From Umezawaea tangerina (GTDB taxonomy: Bacteria; Actinomycetota; Actinomycetes; Mycobacteriales; Pseudonocardiaceae), in NCBI RefSeq assembly GCF_003002815.1, contig NZ_PVTF01000001.1:124001-188000 (forward strand): a DNA stretch of 64,000 bases, given 5' to 3'. Below are positions 27,438 to 36,666 of the stretch, in pieces (position 1 is the first letter of the stretch; each line of letters opens with the position of its first letter). The translations under genes and the position numbers were made by a program. The notes under the pieces were generated by a model. The model did no database searches and was not told the DNA's origin. It saw only the letters and a list, made by a program, of their open reading frames with translations.

Positions 27438-28436
27438 GTGTCGGACGTTCGGAACCTGATCATCGTGGGATCCGGGCCCGCCGGGTACACCGCGGCGGTG
27501 TACGCGGCACGAGCCCAGCTCGAACCACTCGTGTTCGAGGGCAGCCAGTACGGCGGCGCCCTGATGACGACGACCGAGGTCGAGAACTACCCCGGCTTCC
27601 GCGACGGCATCATGGGCCCCGAGCTCATGGACCAGATGCGGGAGCAGGCGAAGCGCTTCGGCGCCGAGCTGCGCTCCGAGGACGTCGAGTCGGTCGAGCT
27701 GGCGGGCGACGTGAAGCACGTGACCGCGAACGGCGTGCGGTACGCGGCGAAGGCCGTCGTGCTGGCGATGGGCGCGGCTGCCCGCTACCTCCACGTGCCG
27801 GGTGAGCAGGAGCTGCTCGGCCGTGGCGTGTCCGCGTGCGCGACCTGCGACGGCTTCTTCTTCCGCGACCAGGACATCGCCGTCGTCGGCGGCGGTGACT
27901 CGGCCATGGAGGAGGCGACGTTCCTGACCAAGTTCGCGCGGTCGGTGACGATCATCCACCGGCGCGAGGAGTTCCGCTCGTCGCGGATCATGCTGGACCG
28001 CGCCCGCGCGAACGACAAGATCAAGTGGCTGCTGAACACCGAGGTCCTCGAAGTGCTGGGCGAGGGCACCGTCAGCGGCGTCAAGGTGGCCGACACGGTC
28101 ACCGGTGAGACCTCGGAGAAGCCCTTCACGGGTGTCTTCATGGCGATCGGCCACGACCCGCGCAGCGAGCTCGTGCGGGGCCAGGTCGACGTCGACGAGG
28201 ACGGGTACGTGCGGACCAAGGCTCCGACCACGTACACGAACCTCGACGGCGTGTTCGCCGCCGGAGACCTCGTCGACCGCACCTACCGCCAGGCCATCAC
28301 CGCGTCCGGCTCCGGCTGCGCCGCGGCGATCGACGCCGAGCGCTGGCTCGCCGAGCACGGCGAGGAGCACGCGGCACTGGCGTCGGAGCAGGTCGGTGGC
28401 GGGTACGCCGCCGCCGAGGCCGTCACCACCAGCTGA
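27438..28436 (+). CDS. trxB: thioredoxin-disulfide reductase
   Basis: Flavoenzyme of 332 residues that reduces thioredoxin with NADPH. The FAD-binding [16 protein letters not shown] is at about residues 11-26, the redox-active CATC at 134-137, the NADPH-binding [10 protein letters not shown] at about 155, and [10 protein letters not shown] near the C-terminus. GTG start at 27438 with GGAGGTCGAGG upstream. It lies 50 bp from trxA and probably forms an operon with it. Members of SigM/SigR-type regulons often include trxBA, but no clear ECF promoter is visible here. Confidence 0.96.
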   Translation: MSDVRNLIIVGSGPAGYTAAVYAARAQLEPLVFEGSQYGGALMTTTEVENYPGFRDGIMGPELMDQMREQAKRFGAELRSEDVESVELAGDVKHVTANGVRYAAKAVVLAMGAAARYLHVPGEQELLGRGVSACATCDGFFFRDQDIAVVGGGDSAMEEATFLTKFARSVTIIHRREEFRSSRIMLDRARANDKIKWLLNTEVLEVLGEGTVSGVKVADTVTGETSEKPFTGVFMAIGHDPRSELVRGQVDVDEDGYVRTKAPTTYTNLDGVFAAGDLVDRTYRQAITASGSGCAAAIDAERWLAEHGEEHAALASEQVGGGYAAAEAVTTS

Positions 28437-28486
28437 CAGTCCGTCCCCCCGCGTACGACGTCCGACCCGAGTTAGGGAGTAGTTAC

Positions 28487-28816
28487 ATGGCTGGCAACAC
28501 AGTGGTCGTGACCGACAAGAGCTTCGCCGACGACGTCCTGACCAGCGAGAAGCCGGTTCTCGTCGACTTCTGGGCGACCTGGTGCGGCCCGTGCAAGATG
28601 GTTGCCCCCGTCCTCGAGGAGATCGCGGCCGAGCACGCCGAGAAGATCACCGTCGCGAAGCTCGACATCGACGCCAACCCCGGCATCGCCCGCGACTACC
28701 AGATCATGTCGGTCCCGACGCTGATCCTCTTCCAGGGCGGCCGCCCGGTGAAGCAGATCGTCGGCGCGAAGCCCAAGGCGGCTCTGCTGAACGACCTCTC
28801 CGAGGTTCTTGCCTGA
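28487..28816 (+). CDS. trxA: thioredoxin
   Basis: Cytosolic thioredoxin of 109 residues with the canonical WCGPCK active site (residues 32-37) and the cis-proline segment MSVPTLILF. It is the substrate of the adjacent reductase. Start ATG with AGGGAG upstream. A strong hairpin follows the stop. Confidence 0.96.
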   Translation: MAGNTVVVTDKSFADDVLTSEKPVLVDFWATWCGPCKMVAPVLEEIAAEHAEKITVAKLDIDANPGIARDYQIMSVPTLILFQGGRPVKQIVGAKPKAALLNDLSEVLA

Positions 28817-28835
28817 AATCGGCCTGCAACGCATA

Positions 28836-28876
28836 ACGTGGCCCGTCCGTCATTCGATAAGACGGACGGGCCACGT
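28836..28876 (+). terminator. trxBA terminator
   Basis: A 16-bp perfect inverted repeat (acgtggcccgtccgtc and its complement) with a 9-nt AT-rich loop lies 20 bp after trxA. No T tract follows. Confidence 0.75.
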
Positions 28877-29019
28877 CCGTTCGGAGGAACGCCCGTCCGC
28901 CAACGTGGTCGATCGGCCACTGCGAGTAGCCCTGCGTAGAGCTACTGGCGGAGCAGGGCACAATAGGGGCTTCAAGTCAGCGTCGACCTCGGTCGGCGCC
29001 CTAGTCGAGCGAGGGGTGC

Positions 29020-30153
29020 ATGCTGCTACTCCGCCGCGGGGATGTCGGGCCGGACGTTGCCGACATCAGGTCCACACTGACCAAGATCGGTCTTCTGTCG
29101 GATCCGCAGGCATCACCGGTGTTCGACCTCTCCGTCGAGCACGCCGTGCGTGCCTTCCAGCAGCAGCGGGGCCTCATCACCGATGGCATCGTCGGCCCGG
29201 CCACCTATCGTGCGCTGCGCGATGCGACCTTCCGCCTCGGCGACCGGCCGTTGGCGTACCTGATCGCCCAGCCGGTGACGGGTGACGACGTCTTCGCGTT
29301 GCAGGAGCGCCTGCTGGAGATGGGGTACGACGCGGGTCGTGCCAACGGTGAGTTCGGCCAGCAGACCGAGCAGGCGTTGCGCAGCTTCCAGCGCGACTAC
29401 GGCCTGACGATCGACGGGATGTGCGGGCCGAACACGGTCCGCGCGCTGCGCCAGCTGCAGCCGAAGGTCCGCGGCGGCCGTCCGGTCTTCCTGCGCGAGC
29501 AGGAGCGGGTCCGCAAGGCCGGTCCGAGGCTGTCCGGGAAGCGGATCATCATCGATCCCGGCCACGGCGGTGACGACCTCGGTGTCGTCGTCGACCACCT
29601 GAACGAGGCCAGGCTCATGCTCGACCTGGCCCGCAGGCTGGAGGGCAAGATGGCCGCCACGGGCATGGAGGCCCTGCTCACCAGGGGGCCGGGGAACTGC
29701 CCCGACGAGGCCGAACGGGCCAAGTTCGCCAACGAGGCGGGGGCGGACCTGATCCTTTCCCTGCACACCGACGGCAACTCCTCCCCGAAGGCTTCCGGTG
29801 TCGCGAGCTTCCACTACGGCACCGGCAACGGCACCAGCTCCACGGTCGGCGAGGCACTCGCGGGCTTCATCCAGCGCGAGATCACGGCCAGGACGGGCAT
29901 GCCGGACTGCGGCACCCACCCCAAGTCCTGGGACGTGCTCCGGATGACCAGGTGCACGGCCGTGCGGGTCGAGGTCGGCTACCTGACCAACGAGCAGGAC
30001 CGCAGGCGCCTGGCCGACCCCGCCTTCCGCGACGTCGTCGCCGAGGGCATCCTGGTCGCCGTCAAGCGCCTGTACCTGCTGGGCAAGGACGACCAGCCCA
30101 CCGGCACGTTCACCATGGACGACCTGATGAAGCGCGAGCTCTCCAAGTTTTGA
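29020..30153 (+). CDS. cwlM: CwlM-type amidase-fold peptidoglycan regulator
   Basis: Protein of 377 residues: two PG_binding_1 domains (about 1-70 and 80-150, each with a DGIVGPAT / DGMCGPNT repeat core) and a C-terminal Amidase_3 domain (about 175-360). Zinc ligands are visible as His in DPGHGG, Glu in HLNEA and His in SLHTDGN, with catalytic Glu in VRVEVGY. There is no signal peptide, so it acts in the cytoplasm. In mycobacteria phosphorylated CwlM activates MurA, and synteny supports orthology. The ATG follows GAGGGG. Whether the amidase centre is active here is not known. Confidence 0.92.
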   Translation: MLLLRRGDVGPDVADIRSTLTKIGLLSDPQASPVFDLSVEHAVRAFQQQRGLITDGIVGPATYRALRDATFRLGDRPLAYLIAQPVTGDDVFALQERLLEMGYDAGRANGEFGQQTEQALRSFQRDYGLTIDGMCGPNTVRALRQLQPKVRGGRPVFLREQERVRKAGPRLSGKRIIIDPGHGGDDLGVVVDHLNEARLMLDLARRLEGKMAATGMEALLTRGPGNCPDEAERAKFANEAGADLILSLHTDGNSSPKASGVASFHYGTGNGTSSTVGEALAGFIQREITARTGMPDCGTHPKSWDVLRMTRCTAVRVEVGYLTNEQDRRRLADPAFRDVVAEGILVAVKRLYLLGKDDQPTGTFTMDDLMKRELSKF

Positions 30154-30182
30154 CCGCCGGGCACATCTCTTGACGTGGTGAT

Positions 30183-30229
30183 CCCTTGGAGTGGAAAACA
30201 GCTCTGACCAGTGTTTTCCGCTCCAAGGG
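30183..30229. promoter_or_regulatory. inverted repeat upstream of XRE regulator, candidate operator
   Basis: Arms cccttggagtggaaaaca (30183-30200) and tgttttccgctccaaggg (30212-30229) match at 17 of 18 positions around an 11-nt spacer. A TTGACG -35-like hexamer at 30170-30175 lies just upstream. It is positioned to be an autoregulatory operator of the XRE gene or a terminator for cwlM. Confidence 0.5.
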
Positions 30230-30247
30230 GCACTAGTTTCGGTCGCC

Positions 30248-31210
30248 ATGGAAGACCTGGGCGAAGAGCACCTGGCACGGATGACGACCGCGCGCACCAG
30301 AGAGCTGGGGCACGAGCTGCACCTGGCCCGGAAGCGCGCGAACCTCAAGGCGACCACGGTCGCCGAGGAGCTGGGGTGGTCGCCGGGCAAGCTCAGCAAG
30401 CTGGAACGCGGCTGGCGCCAGACCAGCGACTGGGACTACGGCACCCTGCTCGGGAAGCTGGGAGTGGATCCGCAGACCCGAGCCCGCATCCACCGAATAG
30501 CTGCTGAGCAGGACATCGGCCACTTCCTCCGGGAACATGACCGGCGGCTCTCGGACAACCTGCTCTGCCTGATCATCCACGAGCGGGCTGCACTGACCAT
30601 GTGCACCTACGAGCCGATGATCATCCCCGGACTGTTGCAGACGGAGGCCTACGCCAGGGCGGTGACCAACGCCGACGGCACCTCCACCTCGGATGAGCAC
30701 GAATTCGATCTAGCCGCGCGGATGGACCGCCAATCGATGCTCAGCGTTGTCAGATCTCCGGAGTCGGTCTTCTACATCCATGAGATCGCCTTGCAGGCGG
30801 TGGTCGGCAACGGCCGGATCATGCATGACCAGATGATGCGGCTCGCCTTCATGTGCGAGTGGGAGCGCTTGTCTCCTCGGGTCATCCCCCTGGCCAGCAC
30901 TGGGCACCCGCACCTGGTCCACTCCTTCACCTTGATGACCTTCGCGAGGCCGGTGAAACCGGTTGCCTACAGCGAGACGGATGTGGTGACCGTCTTCAGC
31001 GAGGAGGAGCGGTCGATCAAGGTGTTCGAGCGCAAGCGGAAGCTACTCGCAGATCTCGCGCTGAGTGCGGAACAATCGCGGTCGGTGTTCGCTCGCTGGG
31101 CGGACTTCTACGACCGTCGAGGAGACCGCGATGACGATGGAGCCGACCTGGCGCAAGAGCACCTACAGCGGCCAAGGGCAGAGCAACTGCGTCGAGATCG
31201 CATGGCGTAA
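30248..31210 (+). CDS. XRE-family regulator with DUF5753 (WhiJ-like)
   Basis: Protein of 320 residues with an N-terminal XRE helix-turn-helix (about 15-70, LARKRANLKATTVAEELGWSPGKLSKLERG) and a C-terminal DUF5753 domain (about 100-285) beginning with the typical YEPMIIPGLLQTEAYARA. Such proteins pair with small DUF397 proteins in the WhiJ/AbaA-like loci of Streptomyces and relatives, which control development and antibiotic production. The last about 25 residues run 80 nt into the DUF397 gene and are highly polar, so the natural C-terminus may have been extended by a frameshift or stop loss. The pair interrupts the otherwise conserved cwlM-GNAT neighbourhood. Confidence 0.85.
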   Translation: MEDLGEEHLARMTTARTRELGHELHLARKRANLKATTVAEELGWSPGKLSKLERGWRQTSDWDYGTLLGKLGVDPQTRARIHRIAAEQDIGHFLREHDRRLSDNLLCLIIHERAALTMCTYEPMIIPGLLQTEAYARAVTNADGTSTSDEHEFDLAARMDRQSMLSVVRSPESVFYIHEIALQAVVGNGRIMHDQMMRLAFMCEWERLSPRVIPLASTGHPHLVHSFTLMTFARPVKPVAYSETDVVTVFSEEERSIKVFERKRKLLADLALSAEQSRSVFARWADFYDRRGDRDDDGADLAQEHLQRPRAEQLRRDRMA

Positions 31211-31358
31211 GAGCACCTACAGCACCAGTGGCAACAGTGCCTGCGTCGAGGTCGCTTTCCCGGCCGTGGGTGTGGCTGTGCGGGACTCCAAGAACACCAC
31301 CGGACCAGAGCTTGCTTTCCCACTGGTCCAGTGGCGGTTGTTCCTGGCGCGCGTCTAG
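31131..31358 (+). CDS. DUF397 small protein with duplicated N-terminal motif
   Basis: Protein of 75 residues. The DUF397 signature WRKSTYS...NCVEIA occurs twice in tandem (residues 7-24 and 25-42), followed by the usual VAVRDSK segment once. The start ATG has GAGGAG 6 nt upstream. It overlaps the 3' end of the XRE gene by 80 nt and its stop overlaps that of the convergent GNAT gene. DUF397 proteins are thought to act as partners or antagonists of the cognate XRE-DUF5753 regulator. Confidence 0.8.
   Translation: MTMEPTWRKSTYSGQGQSNCVEIAWRKSTYSTSGNSACVEVAFPAVGVAVRDSKNTTGPELAFPLVQWRLFLARV
31149..31256 (+). repeat. 54-bp in-frame tandem duplication
   Basis: Two 54-bp units (31149-31202 and 31203-31256) each encode the 18-residue motif starting WRKSTYS. 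The flanking DNA is not repeated, so the duplication is confined to the DUF397 signature. The units have diverged mainly in the middle, so it is not very recent. Confidence 0.8.
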
Positions 31359-31999
31359 ATCTTGGCTGAAGCGGGCCGGAAGCTCGGTTCGGCGGTGGAC
31401 ACCGTGACGGTGTTGAGCAGCCGTTCCAGCGCCGCCTCGACGTCTTCCTTCCACCCCAGCGCGGTCCGCAGCTCAAGGCGGAGCCTCGGCCAGCGGTGGT
31501 GGGGGCGGACGGTCTTGAAGCCCACTTGGAGCAGGAAGTCGGCCGGGATGACGCAGCCGGGGGCGTCCGGGTCGGGCTGGTTGTCGCCGAAGGCCTCGAT
31601 GGCCTTCACACCGCGCTTGGTGAGGTCCTTCGCGACCGACTGCACCAGGACCCGGCCGAGGCCGCCGCCGCGGAACTCGGGCAGCACCTCCAGCGAGGTC
31701 ATGAGCACGGCGTCGGCGCTGACCGGTGACGTGGGGAAGGCGATGGCGCGCGGGACCGCGGCGGGCGGGGCGTAGAACGCCGAGCCCGCGGGGATGCCGT
31801 CGCAGTAGATGATGCGGCCGCACGAACCCCATTCGAGCAGGACGCTGGAGACCCAGGCTTCCTTCTCGAACTCGGTGTCGCCGTACTCCTCGGCCTGCTC
31901 CTTCAAGTGGGGGGCCAGCTCCCAGAAGACGCACGTTCTGCTGTGCTTCGAGAGGTGCTCCAGGTTGTCAAGCGTGACGCCCACAACGCGTCGCGACAC
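31355..31999 (-). CDS. GNAT-family N-acetyltransferase
   Basis: Protein of 214 residues with a GNAT core: beta-strand MTSLEVLPEFRGGGLGRVLVQSVAKDL contains the acetyl-CoA pyrophosphate-binding loop (R/Q-x-x-G-x-G/A, here RGGGLG). A C-terminal region follows with FLLQVGFKTVRPHHRWPRLRLEL. It corresponds by position to mycobacterial Rv3916c, lying between cwlM and parB. The acceptor substrate is unknown. The GTG at 31999 has GGAGG upstream; the TTG at 32011 is an in-frame alternative. Confidence 0.85.
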   Translation of the reverse strand: MSRRVVGVTLDNLEHLSKHSRTCVFWELAPHLKEQAEEYGDTEFEKEAWVSSVLLEWGSCGRIIYCDGIPAGSAFYAPPAAVPRAIAFPTSPVSADAVLMTSLEVLPEFRGGGLGRVLVQSVAKDLTKRGVKAIEAFGDNQPDPDAPGCVIPADFLLQVGFKTVRPHHRWPRLRLELRTALGWKEDVEAALERLLNTVTVSTAEPSFRPASAKI

Positions 32000-32153
32000 C
32001 CCGACCTCCAAACCCAGTTTTCGGAACCTCCACGAGGATAGGCGGCGTAGACCGATGCCGGAAGGCGGATGCCACTAACGGGACGACGGTTACACTCGCC
32101 CGGTACCAACCCGCAGGTAATCATCACTCCCAGCGCGAGTGCAGGAGTCCACC

Positions 32154-33470
32154 GTGACCAGTCCCGGACAGCCCGCGAAGCAGGGCCCCAGAAGTCTCGA
32201 TCCCCACGTGCGCCGGTACGCGGCACGCACGGCGGGGATGACGGCGTCGGAGATCCGGGCACTCTTCGCAGTCGCCAGCCGGCCGGAGGTGGTGTCCCTC
32301 GCGGGTGGGATGCCGCACCTGGCAGCACTGCCGCTGGACGGGCTGGCGCGCGAGGTCGGCGAGATGATGGCCACCGACGGCCTGGTCGCCCTCCAGTACG
32401 GCTCCGCGCACGGGCTCCCCGAGCTGCGCGAGCAGATCTGCGACGTGATGGCCCTGGAGGGCATCAACGCGCACCCGGACGACGTGGTGGTGACGGTCGG
32501 GTCCCAGATGGGGCTGGACATGGTCACCCGGATCTTCGTCGACCCCGGTGACGTCGTGCTGGCCGAAGGCCCCTCGTACGTGGGCGCGCTCGGCTCGTTC
32601 GCCGCCTACCAGGCGCAGGTCGTGCACGTGGCCATGGACGCGCACGGGCTGGTGCCGGAGGCGCTGCGCGAGGCGCTGGCCGCGGTCGAGCGGTCCGGTC
32701 GGCGGGTCAAGTTCCTGTACACGATCCCGAACTTCCACAACCCCGCCGGCGTGACGCTGGCGGTCAACCGCCGCGCCGAGGTCCTGGAGATCTGCCGCCA
32801 GGCGGGCGTCCTGGTCGTCGAGGACAACCCGTACGGCCTCCTGGGCTTCGACGGCCAGACGTACCCGGCGCTGCGGTCCACCGACCCGGACAACGTCGTG
32901 TACCTCGGGTCGTTCTCGAAGACGTTCGCGCCCGGTCTGCGCGTCGGCTGGGTGCTCGCGCCGCACGCCGTGCGCGAGAAGCTCGTCCTGGCCGCCGAGT
33001 CGGCCACGCTGTGCCCGCCCACGCTGAACCAGATGATCGTGTCCCGGTACCTGTCGACGCACGACTGGAAGGGCCAGATCAAGATCTACCGCGAGGCCTA
33101 CCGGGAACGCCGGGACGCGGCGATCTCGGCGCTGGAGCAGCACATGCCCGAGGGCTGCTCGTGGAACCGGCCGGACGGCGGGTTCTACGTGTGGCTGACG
33201 GTGCCGGAGGGCATCGACACCAAGGCGATGCTCCCGCGCGCGGTCACCCAGCGGGTGGCGTACGCGTCGGGCACCGGGTTCTACGCGGACCGGCTCGGCA
33301 GCAGGCAGCTGCGGATCTCGTACTGCTACCCGACGCCGGAGCGGATCCGCGAGGGCATCCGGCGGCTGGCCAACGTCCTGGAGGACGAGGCCCAGCTGCA
33401 CGCCACGTTCGGTCCGACCACCAGCCGCGAGGTCGGTGGTCCGCAGAGCCCGTCACCGGACACCGCCTAG
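32154..33470 (+). CDS. PLP-dependent aminotransferase (class I/II, MocR/LysN-like)
   Basis: Fold-type I aminotransferase of 438 residues. The PLP-binding lysine lies in YLGSFSKTFAPGLRVGW (about 260). NFHNPAGVTL and EDNPYGLLGFDG (cofactor-binding Asn and Asp-x-x-Tyr) and a C-terminal RISYCYPTPERIREGI are also clear. It resembles 2-aminoadipate or valine-pyruvate type enzymes without a GntR domain. I chose the GTG at 32154 because AGGAG is 6 nt upstream. A -10-like TACACT occurs at 32091-32096. It is 114 bp upstream of the ddl-like gene on the same strand; the substrate cannot be read from sequence. Confidence 0.88.
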   Translation: MTSPGQPAKQGPRSLDPHVRRYAARTAGMTASEIRALFAVASRPEVVSLAGGMPHLAALPLDGLAREVGEMMATDGLVALQYGSAHGLPELREQICDVMALEGINAHPDDVVVTVGSQMGLDMVTRIFVDPGDVVLAEGPSYVGALGSFAAYQAQVVHVAMDAHGLVPEALREALAAVERSGRRVKFLYTIPNFHNPAGVTLAVNRRAEVLEICRQAGVLVVEDNPYGLLGFDGQTYPALRSTDPDNVVYLGSFSKTFAPGLRVGWVLAPHAVREKLVLAAESATLCPPTLNQMIVSRYLSTHDWKGQIKIYREAYRERRDAAISALEQHMPEGCSWNRPDGGFYVWLTVPEGIDTKAMLPRAVTQRVAYASGTGFYADRLGSRQLRISYCYPTPERIREGIRRLANVLEDEAQLHATFGPTTSREVGGPQSPSPDTA

Positions 33471-33493
33471 CGAGCGTCCGGCAAGCTCTTCGC

Positions 33494-33540
33494 TGGGGCC
33501 ATCCACGTATCGTCCGACCGGACGGCACCTGGATGGCCCC
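33494..33540 (+). terminator. nested hairpin between aminotransferase and ddl-like genes
   Basis: The outer perfect 11-bp arms ggggccatcca (33494-33504) and tggatggcccc (33530-33540) enclose a smaller cgtcc/ggacg stem, followed by gttggttttc. This is a likely terminator, or an attenuator ahead of the ligase gene whose start lies 44 bp further on. Confidence 0.6.
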
Positions 33541-33584
33541 GTTGGTTTTCCAGTGGACCCGTAGTCGAGTTGGGGAGATGTGTC

Positions 33585-34532
33585 GTGTCGGAGCGTTGGG
33601 TAGCGGTACTCGCCGGTGGGCTGTCGCACGAGCGCGAGGTGTCGCTGCGGTCCGGCCGCAGGCTGTCGGCCGCGTTGCGCTCGGTCGGCGTGACGGTGGA
33701 GGAGTGGGACACCGACCGCGGTCTGCTGACCCGGTTGCAGGAGCACCGGCCGGACGCGGTCGTCGTCGCCCTGCACGGGGGTGAGGGCGAGAACGGGTCG
33801 GTGCAGGCGATCCTGGAGATGTTCGGCGTCCCGTACGTCGGCACGGACTCGCGCGCCTGCCGCCGGGCGTGGGACAAGCCGATCGCGAAGGCCGAGCTGG
33901 CCCGTGCGGGCCTGACGACGCCGGAGTGGGTGGTGCTGCCGCACGCGACGTTCCGGGAGCTCGGCGCGCAGCCGGTGCTCGACTCGATGGTGCGCAGCCT
34001 CGGGCTGCCGCTGATGCTCAAGCCGGACCAGGGTGGGTCCGCGCTGGGCGCCCAGGTCGTCCGGGACGCCTCGGAGCTGCCGACCGCGATGGTGGGCTGC
34101 CTGGCGTACGGCGAGACCGTCCTGGCCGAGCAGTACATCGAGGGCACGGAGGTGGCGGTCGTCGTCATCGACGGACCAGACGGTCCGTACGCGCTGCCGC
34201 CCGTGGAGATCGTTCCGGAGAACGGCGAGATCTACGACTACACCTCGCGGTACACCGCCGGGCTGACCGACTTCCACGCGCCCGCCCGGTTGGACGCCGC
34301 CGCGGCCAAGTCGGTGGGGGAGCTGGCGGTCGCCGCGCACCGGCTGCTCGGTCTGCGGGACGTGTCGCGCACCGACGCGATCGTGACGGCCGACGGCACC
34401 GTCCAGTTCCTCGAAGTGAACGTGTCGCCGGGGCTGACCGAGACCTCGCTGCTGCCGATGGCGGTCGAGGCGGCGGGCGAGTCGCTCGGGGAGATCTACG
34501 CCGGGCTCATCGAGCGCGCCGTTTCACGCTGA
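33585..34532 (+). CDS. D-alanine--D-alanine ligase family protein
   Basis: ATP-grasp ligase of 315 residues. The N-domain starts VAVLAGGLSHEREVSLRSG, the central part has LPLMLKPDQGGSALGAQVV, and the C-domain has VQFLEVNVSPGLTETSLLPMA with the magnesium-binding Glu and Asn. It would join two D-Ala residues for peptidoglycan precursors, or may be a second, specialised copy; the main ddl is usually elsewhere in actinobacterial genomes, linked to leuCD or recG. GTG start at 33585 with GGGGAG upstream. Confidence 0.88.
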   Translation: MSERWVAVLAGGLSHEREVSLRSGRRLSAALRSVGVTVEEWDTDRGLLTRLQEHRPDAVVVALHGGEGENGSVQAILEMFGVPYVGTDSRACRRAWDKPIAKAELARAGLTTPEWVVLPHATFRELGAQPVLDSMVRSLGLPLMLKPDQGGSALGAQVVRDASELPTAMVGCLAYGETVLAEQYIEGTEVAVVVIDGPDGPYALPPVEIVPENGEIYDYTSRYTAGLTDFHAPARLDAAAAKSVGELAVAAHRLLGLRDVSRTDAIVTADGTVQFLEVNVSPGLTETSLLPMAVEAAGESLGEIYAGLIERAVSR

Positions 34533-34541
34533 CTTTCGCGT

Positions 34542-34557
34542 CGTTTCACGTGGAACA
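34542..34557. other. parS site
   Basis: CGTTTCACGTGGAACA (14 of 16 to the parS consensus) lies in the ddl-parB intergenic region. Confidence 0.8.
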
Positions 34558-34559
34558 TG

Positions 34560-34599
34560 CGATTGCCCTCCGTGTTCTTTCGAACGCGGAGGGCAATCG
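34560..34599. terminator. bidirectional terminator between ddl-like gene and parB
   Basis: A 13-bp perfect stem (cgattgccctccg / cggagggcaatcg) with a 14-nt loop lies between convergent 3' ends, immediately next to a parS site. Confidence 0.75.
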
Positions 34600-34630
34600 T
34601 CACCGTGACAAAGCGACCTGGTGGGATACC

Positions 34631-35617
34631 CTAGGCCTCCAACGATGTCCGATTTGTCGCTTCTGGCGCCATCAGCTGGATGATCCGTTCAAGATCGTCA
34701 ACTGACCCGAATTCGACGACGATCCGGCCTTTTCGCTGCCCCAACTCGACCTTCACGCGGGTGTCGAAGTTGTCCGAGAGCCGTTCGGCGAGATCTTGGA
34801 GACCCGGCGCGTGGATCGCCTTCCGGCGGACCACCTTCGCCTTGGCGGGCTCCGCGTTCTTCGCGAGCGTCACCGCCTCCTCGGTCGCGCGGACCGACAT
34901 CCCCTCCGCGACGATCTTCGTCGCCAGCTCCTCCTGGGCGCCGGGGTTCTCCAACCCGAGCAACGCGCGCGCGTGCCCGGCCGACAGGACACCCGCCGCC
35001 ACCCGCCGCTGCACGGGGAGGGGGAGCTTCAGCAAGCGGATCGTGTTCGTCACGACCGGGCGGCTGCGACCGATCTTGTCGGCCAGCTCCTCGTGCGTGA
35101 CGCCGAACTCCTGGAGCAGCTGCTGGTACGCCGCCGCCTCTTCGAGCGGGTTCAGCTGCACCCGGTGGATGTTCTCCAGCAGGGCGTCGCGAAGCATCAC
35201 GTCGTCGTGCGTCTGCCGCACGATCGCCGGGATCGTCTTCAGCCCGGCCTGCTGGGTGGCGCGCCAACGGCGCTCACCCATGACCAGTTCGTAGGTGTCC
35301 CCGCCGAGCTCGCGCACGACGATCGGCTGCATGAGGCCGAACTCGCGGATCGAGTGCTCGAGCTCGTTGAGCGCCTCTTCGTCGAAGACGTGCCGCGGCT
35401 GCTTCGGGTTGGTCTTGATCGCGTTGACCGGCAGCTCCCGGTACACCGCACCCGCGACCGAGCCGCCGTGGTCCGCCACGTCGGTGTCGGAACGCGCAGG
35501 GGCGGAGCCGTTGCCGTTCGTGGCGTGCGGCCGCACTGGGCCGGACCCCGGCGGCGGCCCGCTCGGAATCAAGGCGGCGAGCCCTCGTCCGAGTCCACCC
35601 TTGCGCTGCTCCGTCAT
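34631..35617 (-). CDS. parB: chromosome partitioning protein ParB
   Basis: CTP-dependent DNA clamp of 328 residues that loads at parS. The N-terminal ParA-interacting peptide ([14 protein letters not shown]), the CTP-binding domain with GERRWRA (about 115-121) and [14 protein letters not shown], the helix-turn-helix ([26 protein letters not shown], about 165-190) and a C-terminal dimerisation domain are all present. The start ATG overlaps the parA stop (ATGA). Its cognate parS sites are abundant within 4 kb. Confidence 0.97.
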   Translation of the reverse strand: MTEQRKGGLGRGLAALIPSGPPPGSGPVRPHATNGNGSAPARSDTDVADHGGSVAGAVYRELPVNAIKTNPKQPRHVFDEEALNELEHSIREFGLMQPIVVRELGGDTYELVMGERRWRATQQAGLKTIPAIVRQTHDDVMLRDALLENIHRVQLNPLEEAAAYQQLLQEFGVTHEELADKIGRSRPVVTNTIRLLKLPLPVQRRVAAGVLSAGHARALLGLENPGAQEELATKIVAEGMSVRATEEAVTLAKNAEPAKAKVVRRKAIHAPGLQDLAERLSDNFDTRVKVELGQRKGRIVVEFGSVDDLERIIQLMAPEATNRTSLEA

Positions 35618-36666
35618 GCCAACCCCATCCTCGCGCCGAACTCGGCGATCTCGCGTGCTGCGTCCAGGTAGCTCATCGCACCCCGTGAGCCGGGATCGTA
35701 GGTGAGCACCGTCTGAGCGAATCCGGGTGCCTCGGACACCTTCACGCTACGGGGGATGACCGTCCGCAGAACCGTGTCGCCGAAGTGGCCCCGCACCTCG
35801 CTGGTCACCTGGTCGGCCAGCTTGGTCCGGCCGTCGTACATGGTGAGCAGGATGGTCGAGACGTTCAGCGTCGGGTTCAGGTGCGCCTGCACCAGCTCGA
35901 TGTTGCGGAGCAGCTGCCCGAGCCCCTCCAGCGCGTAGTACTCGCACTGGATCGGGATCAGCACCTCCTGCGCGGCGACCATCGCGTTGACGGTCAGCAG
36001 ACCGAGCGACGGCGGGCAGTCGATGAAGATGTAGTCCGGGTCGATCCCCTCCAGCGCCTCCGGGCTCAGCGCCTCCTTCAGCCGCGACTCGCGCGCCACC
36101 ATCGAGACGAGCTCGATCTCGGCACCTGCGAGGTCGATCGTCGCGGGCACGCAGTAGAGGTTGGGGGACTGGTTGCTGACCTGAGCGGCCTCCGACACCG
36201 AGATCTCACCGATCAGCACCTCGTACACCGAGGGGGTGCCGGAGCGGTGCTCGATCGCCAACGCGGTGCTCGCGTTGCCCTGCGGGTCGAGGTCGATGAC
36301 GAGGACCTTGAGCCCGGCGATCGCCAGACCGGCGGCGAGGTTGACCGTGCTGGTGGTCTTGCCGACGCCGCCCTTCTGGTTGGCGACGGTCAGGATGCGG
36401 CGGCGCGTGGGGCGGGGGAGTTTGAGGTTGTCGGGGTGCAGCACGCGGGTTGCGCGGGCGGCTTCTTCGGCGATCGGTGTCCACACGGCGCTGTCTCCTG
36501 CCGTTCCAGTCTGCGGGGTGGTGATCGGGGGGAGCGCTTGGTCGACTCCGACAGCGCCGTCGGGAGCGGCCGGGCGCTCGGTTTCACGTGGAACATCAGC
36601 CGCCCGGAACAGCGGCTGCAGAGCTTCGTTGCCGGGTCGTGCTACCGGATCCGGATACACGCTCAC
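35614..36666 (-). CDS. parA: chromosome partitioning ATPase ParA
   Basis: Deviant Walker ATPase of 350 residues. A long, poorly conserved N-terminal extension (about 1-85) precedes the core, with Walker [16 protein letters not shown] (about 97-111), Walker A' [11 protein letters not shown] and Walker [10 protein letters not shown]. It moves ParB-parS complexes along the nucleoid. GTG start at 36666 with AAGGA upstream, overlapping the rsmG stop. A parS site is embedded in codons for DVPRETE in the N-terminal extension. Confidence 0.97.
   Translation of the reverse strand: MSVYPDPVARPGNEALQPLFRAADVPRETERPAAPDGAVGVDQALPPITTPQTGTAGDSAVWTPIAEEAARATRVLHPDNLKLPRPTRRRILTVANQKGGVGKTTSTVNLAAGLAIAGLKVLVIDLDPQGNASTALAIEHRSGTPSVYEVLIGEISVSEAAQVSNQSPNLYCVPATIDLAGAEIELVSMVARESRLKEALSPEALEGIDPDYIFIDCPPSLGLLTVNAMVAAQEVLIPIQCEYYALEGLGQLLRNIELVQAHLNPTLNVSTILLTMYDGRTKLADQVTSEVRGHFGDTVLRTVIPRSVKVSEAPGFAQTVLTYDPGSRGAMSYLDAAREIAEFGARMGLA
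36580..36595. other. parS site inside parA
   Basis: GGTTTCACGTGGAACA lies within the 5' coding part of parA. Confidence 0.8.

Noticed and set aside
34521-34534. Additional parS site (gtttcacgctgac) at the end of the ddl-like gene
   Set aside because: Only the left half-site matches, and the right half is not palindromic.
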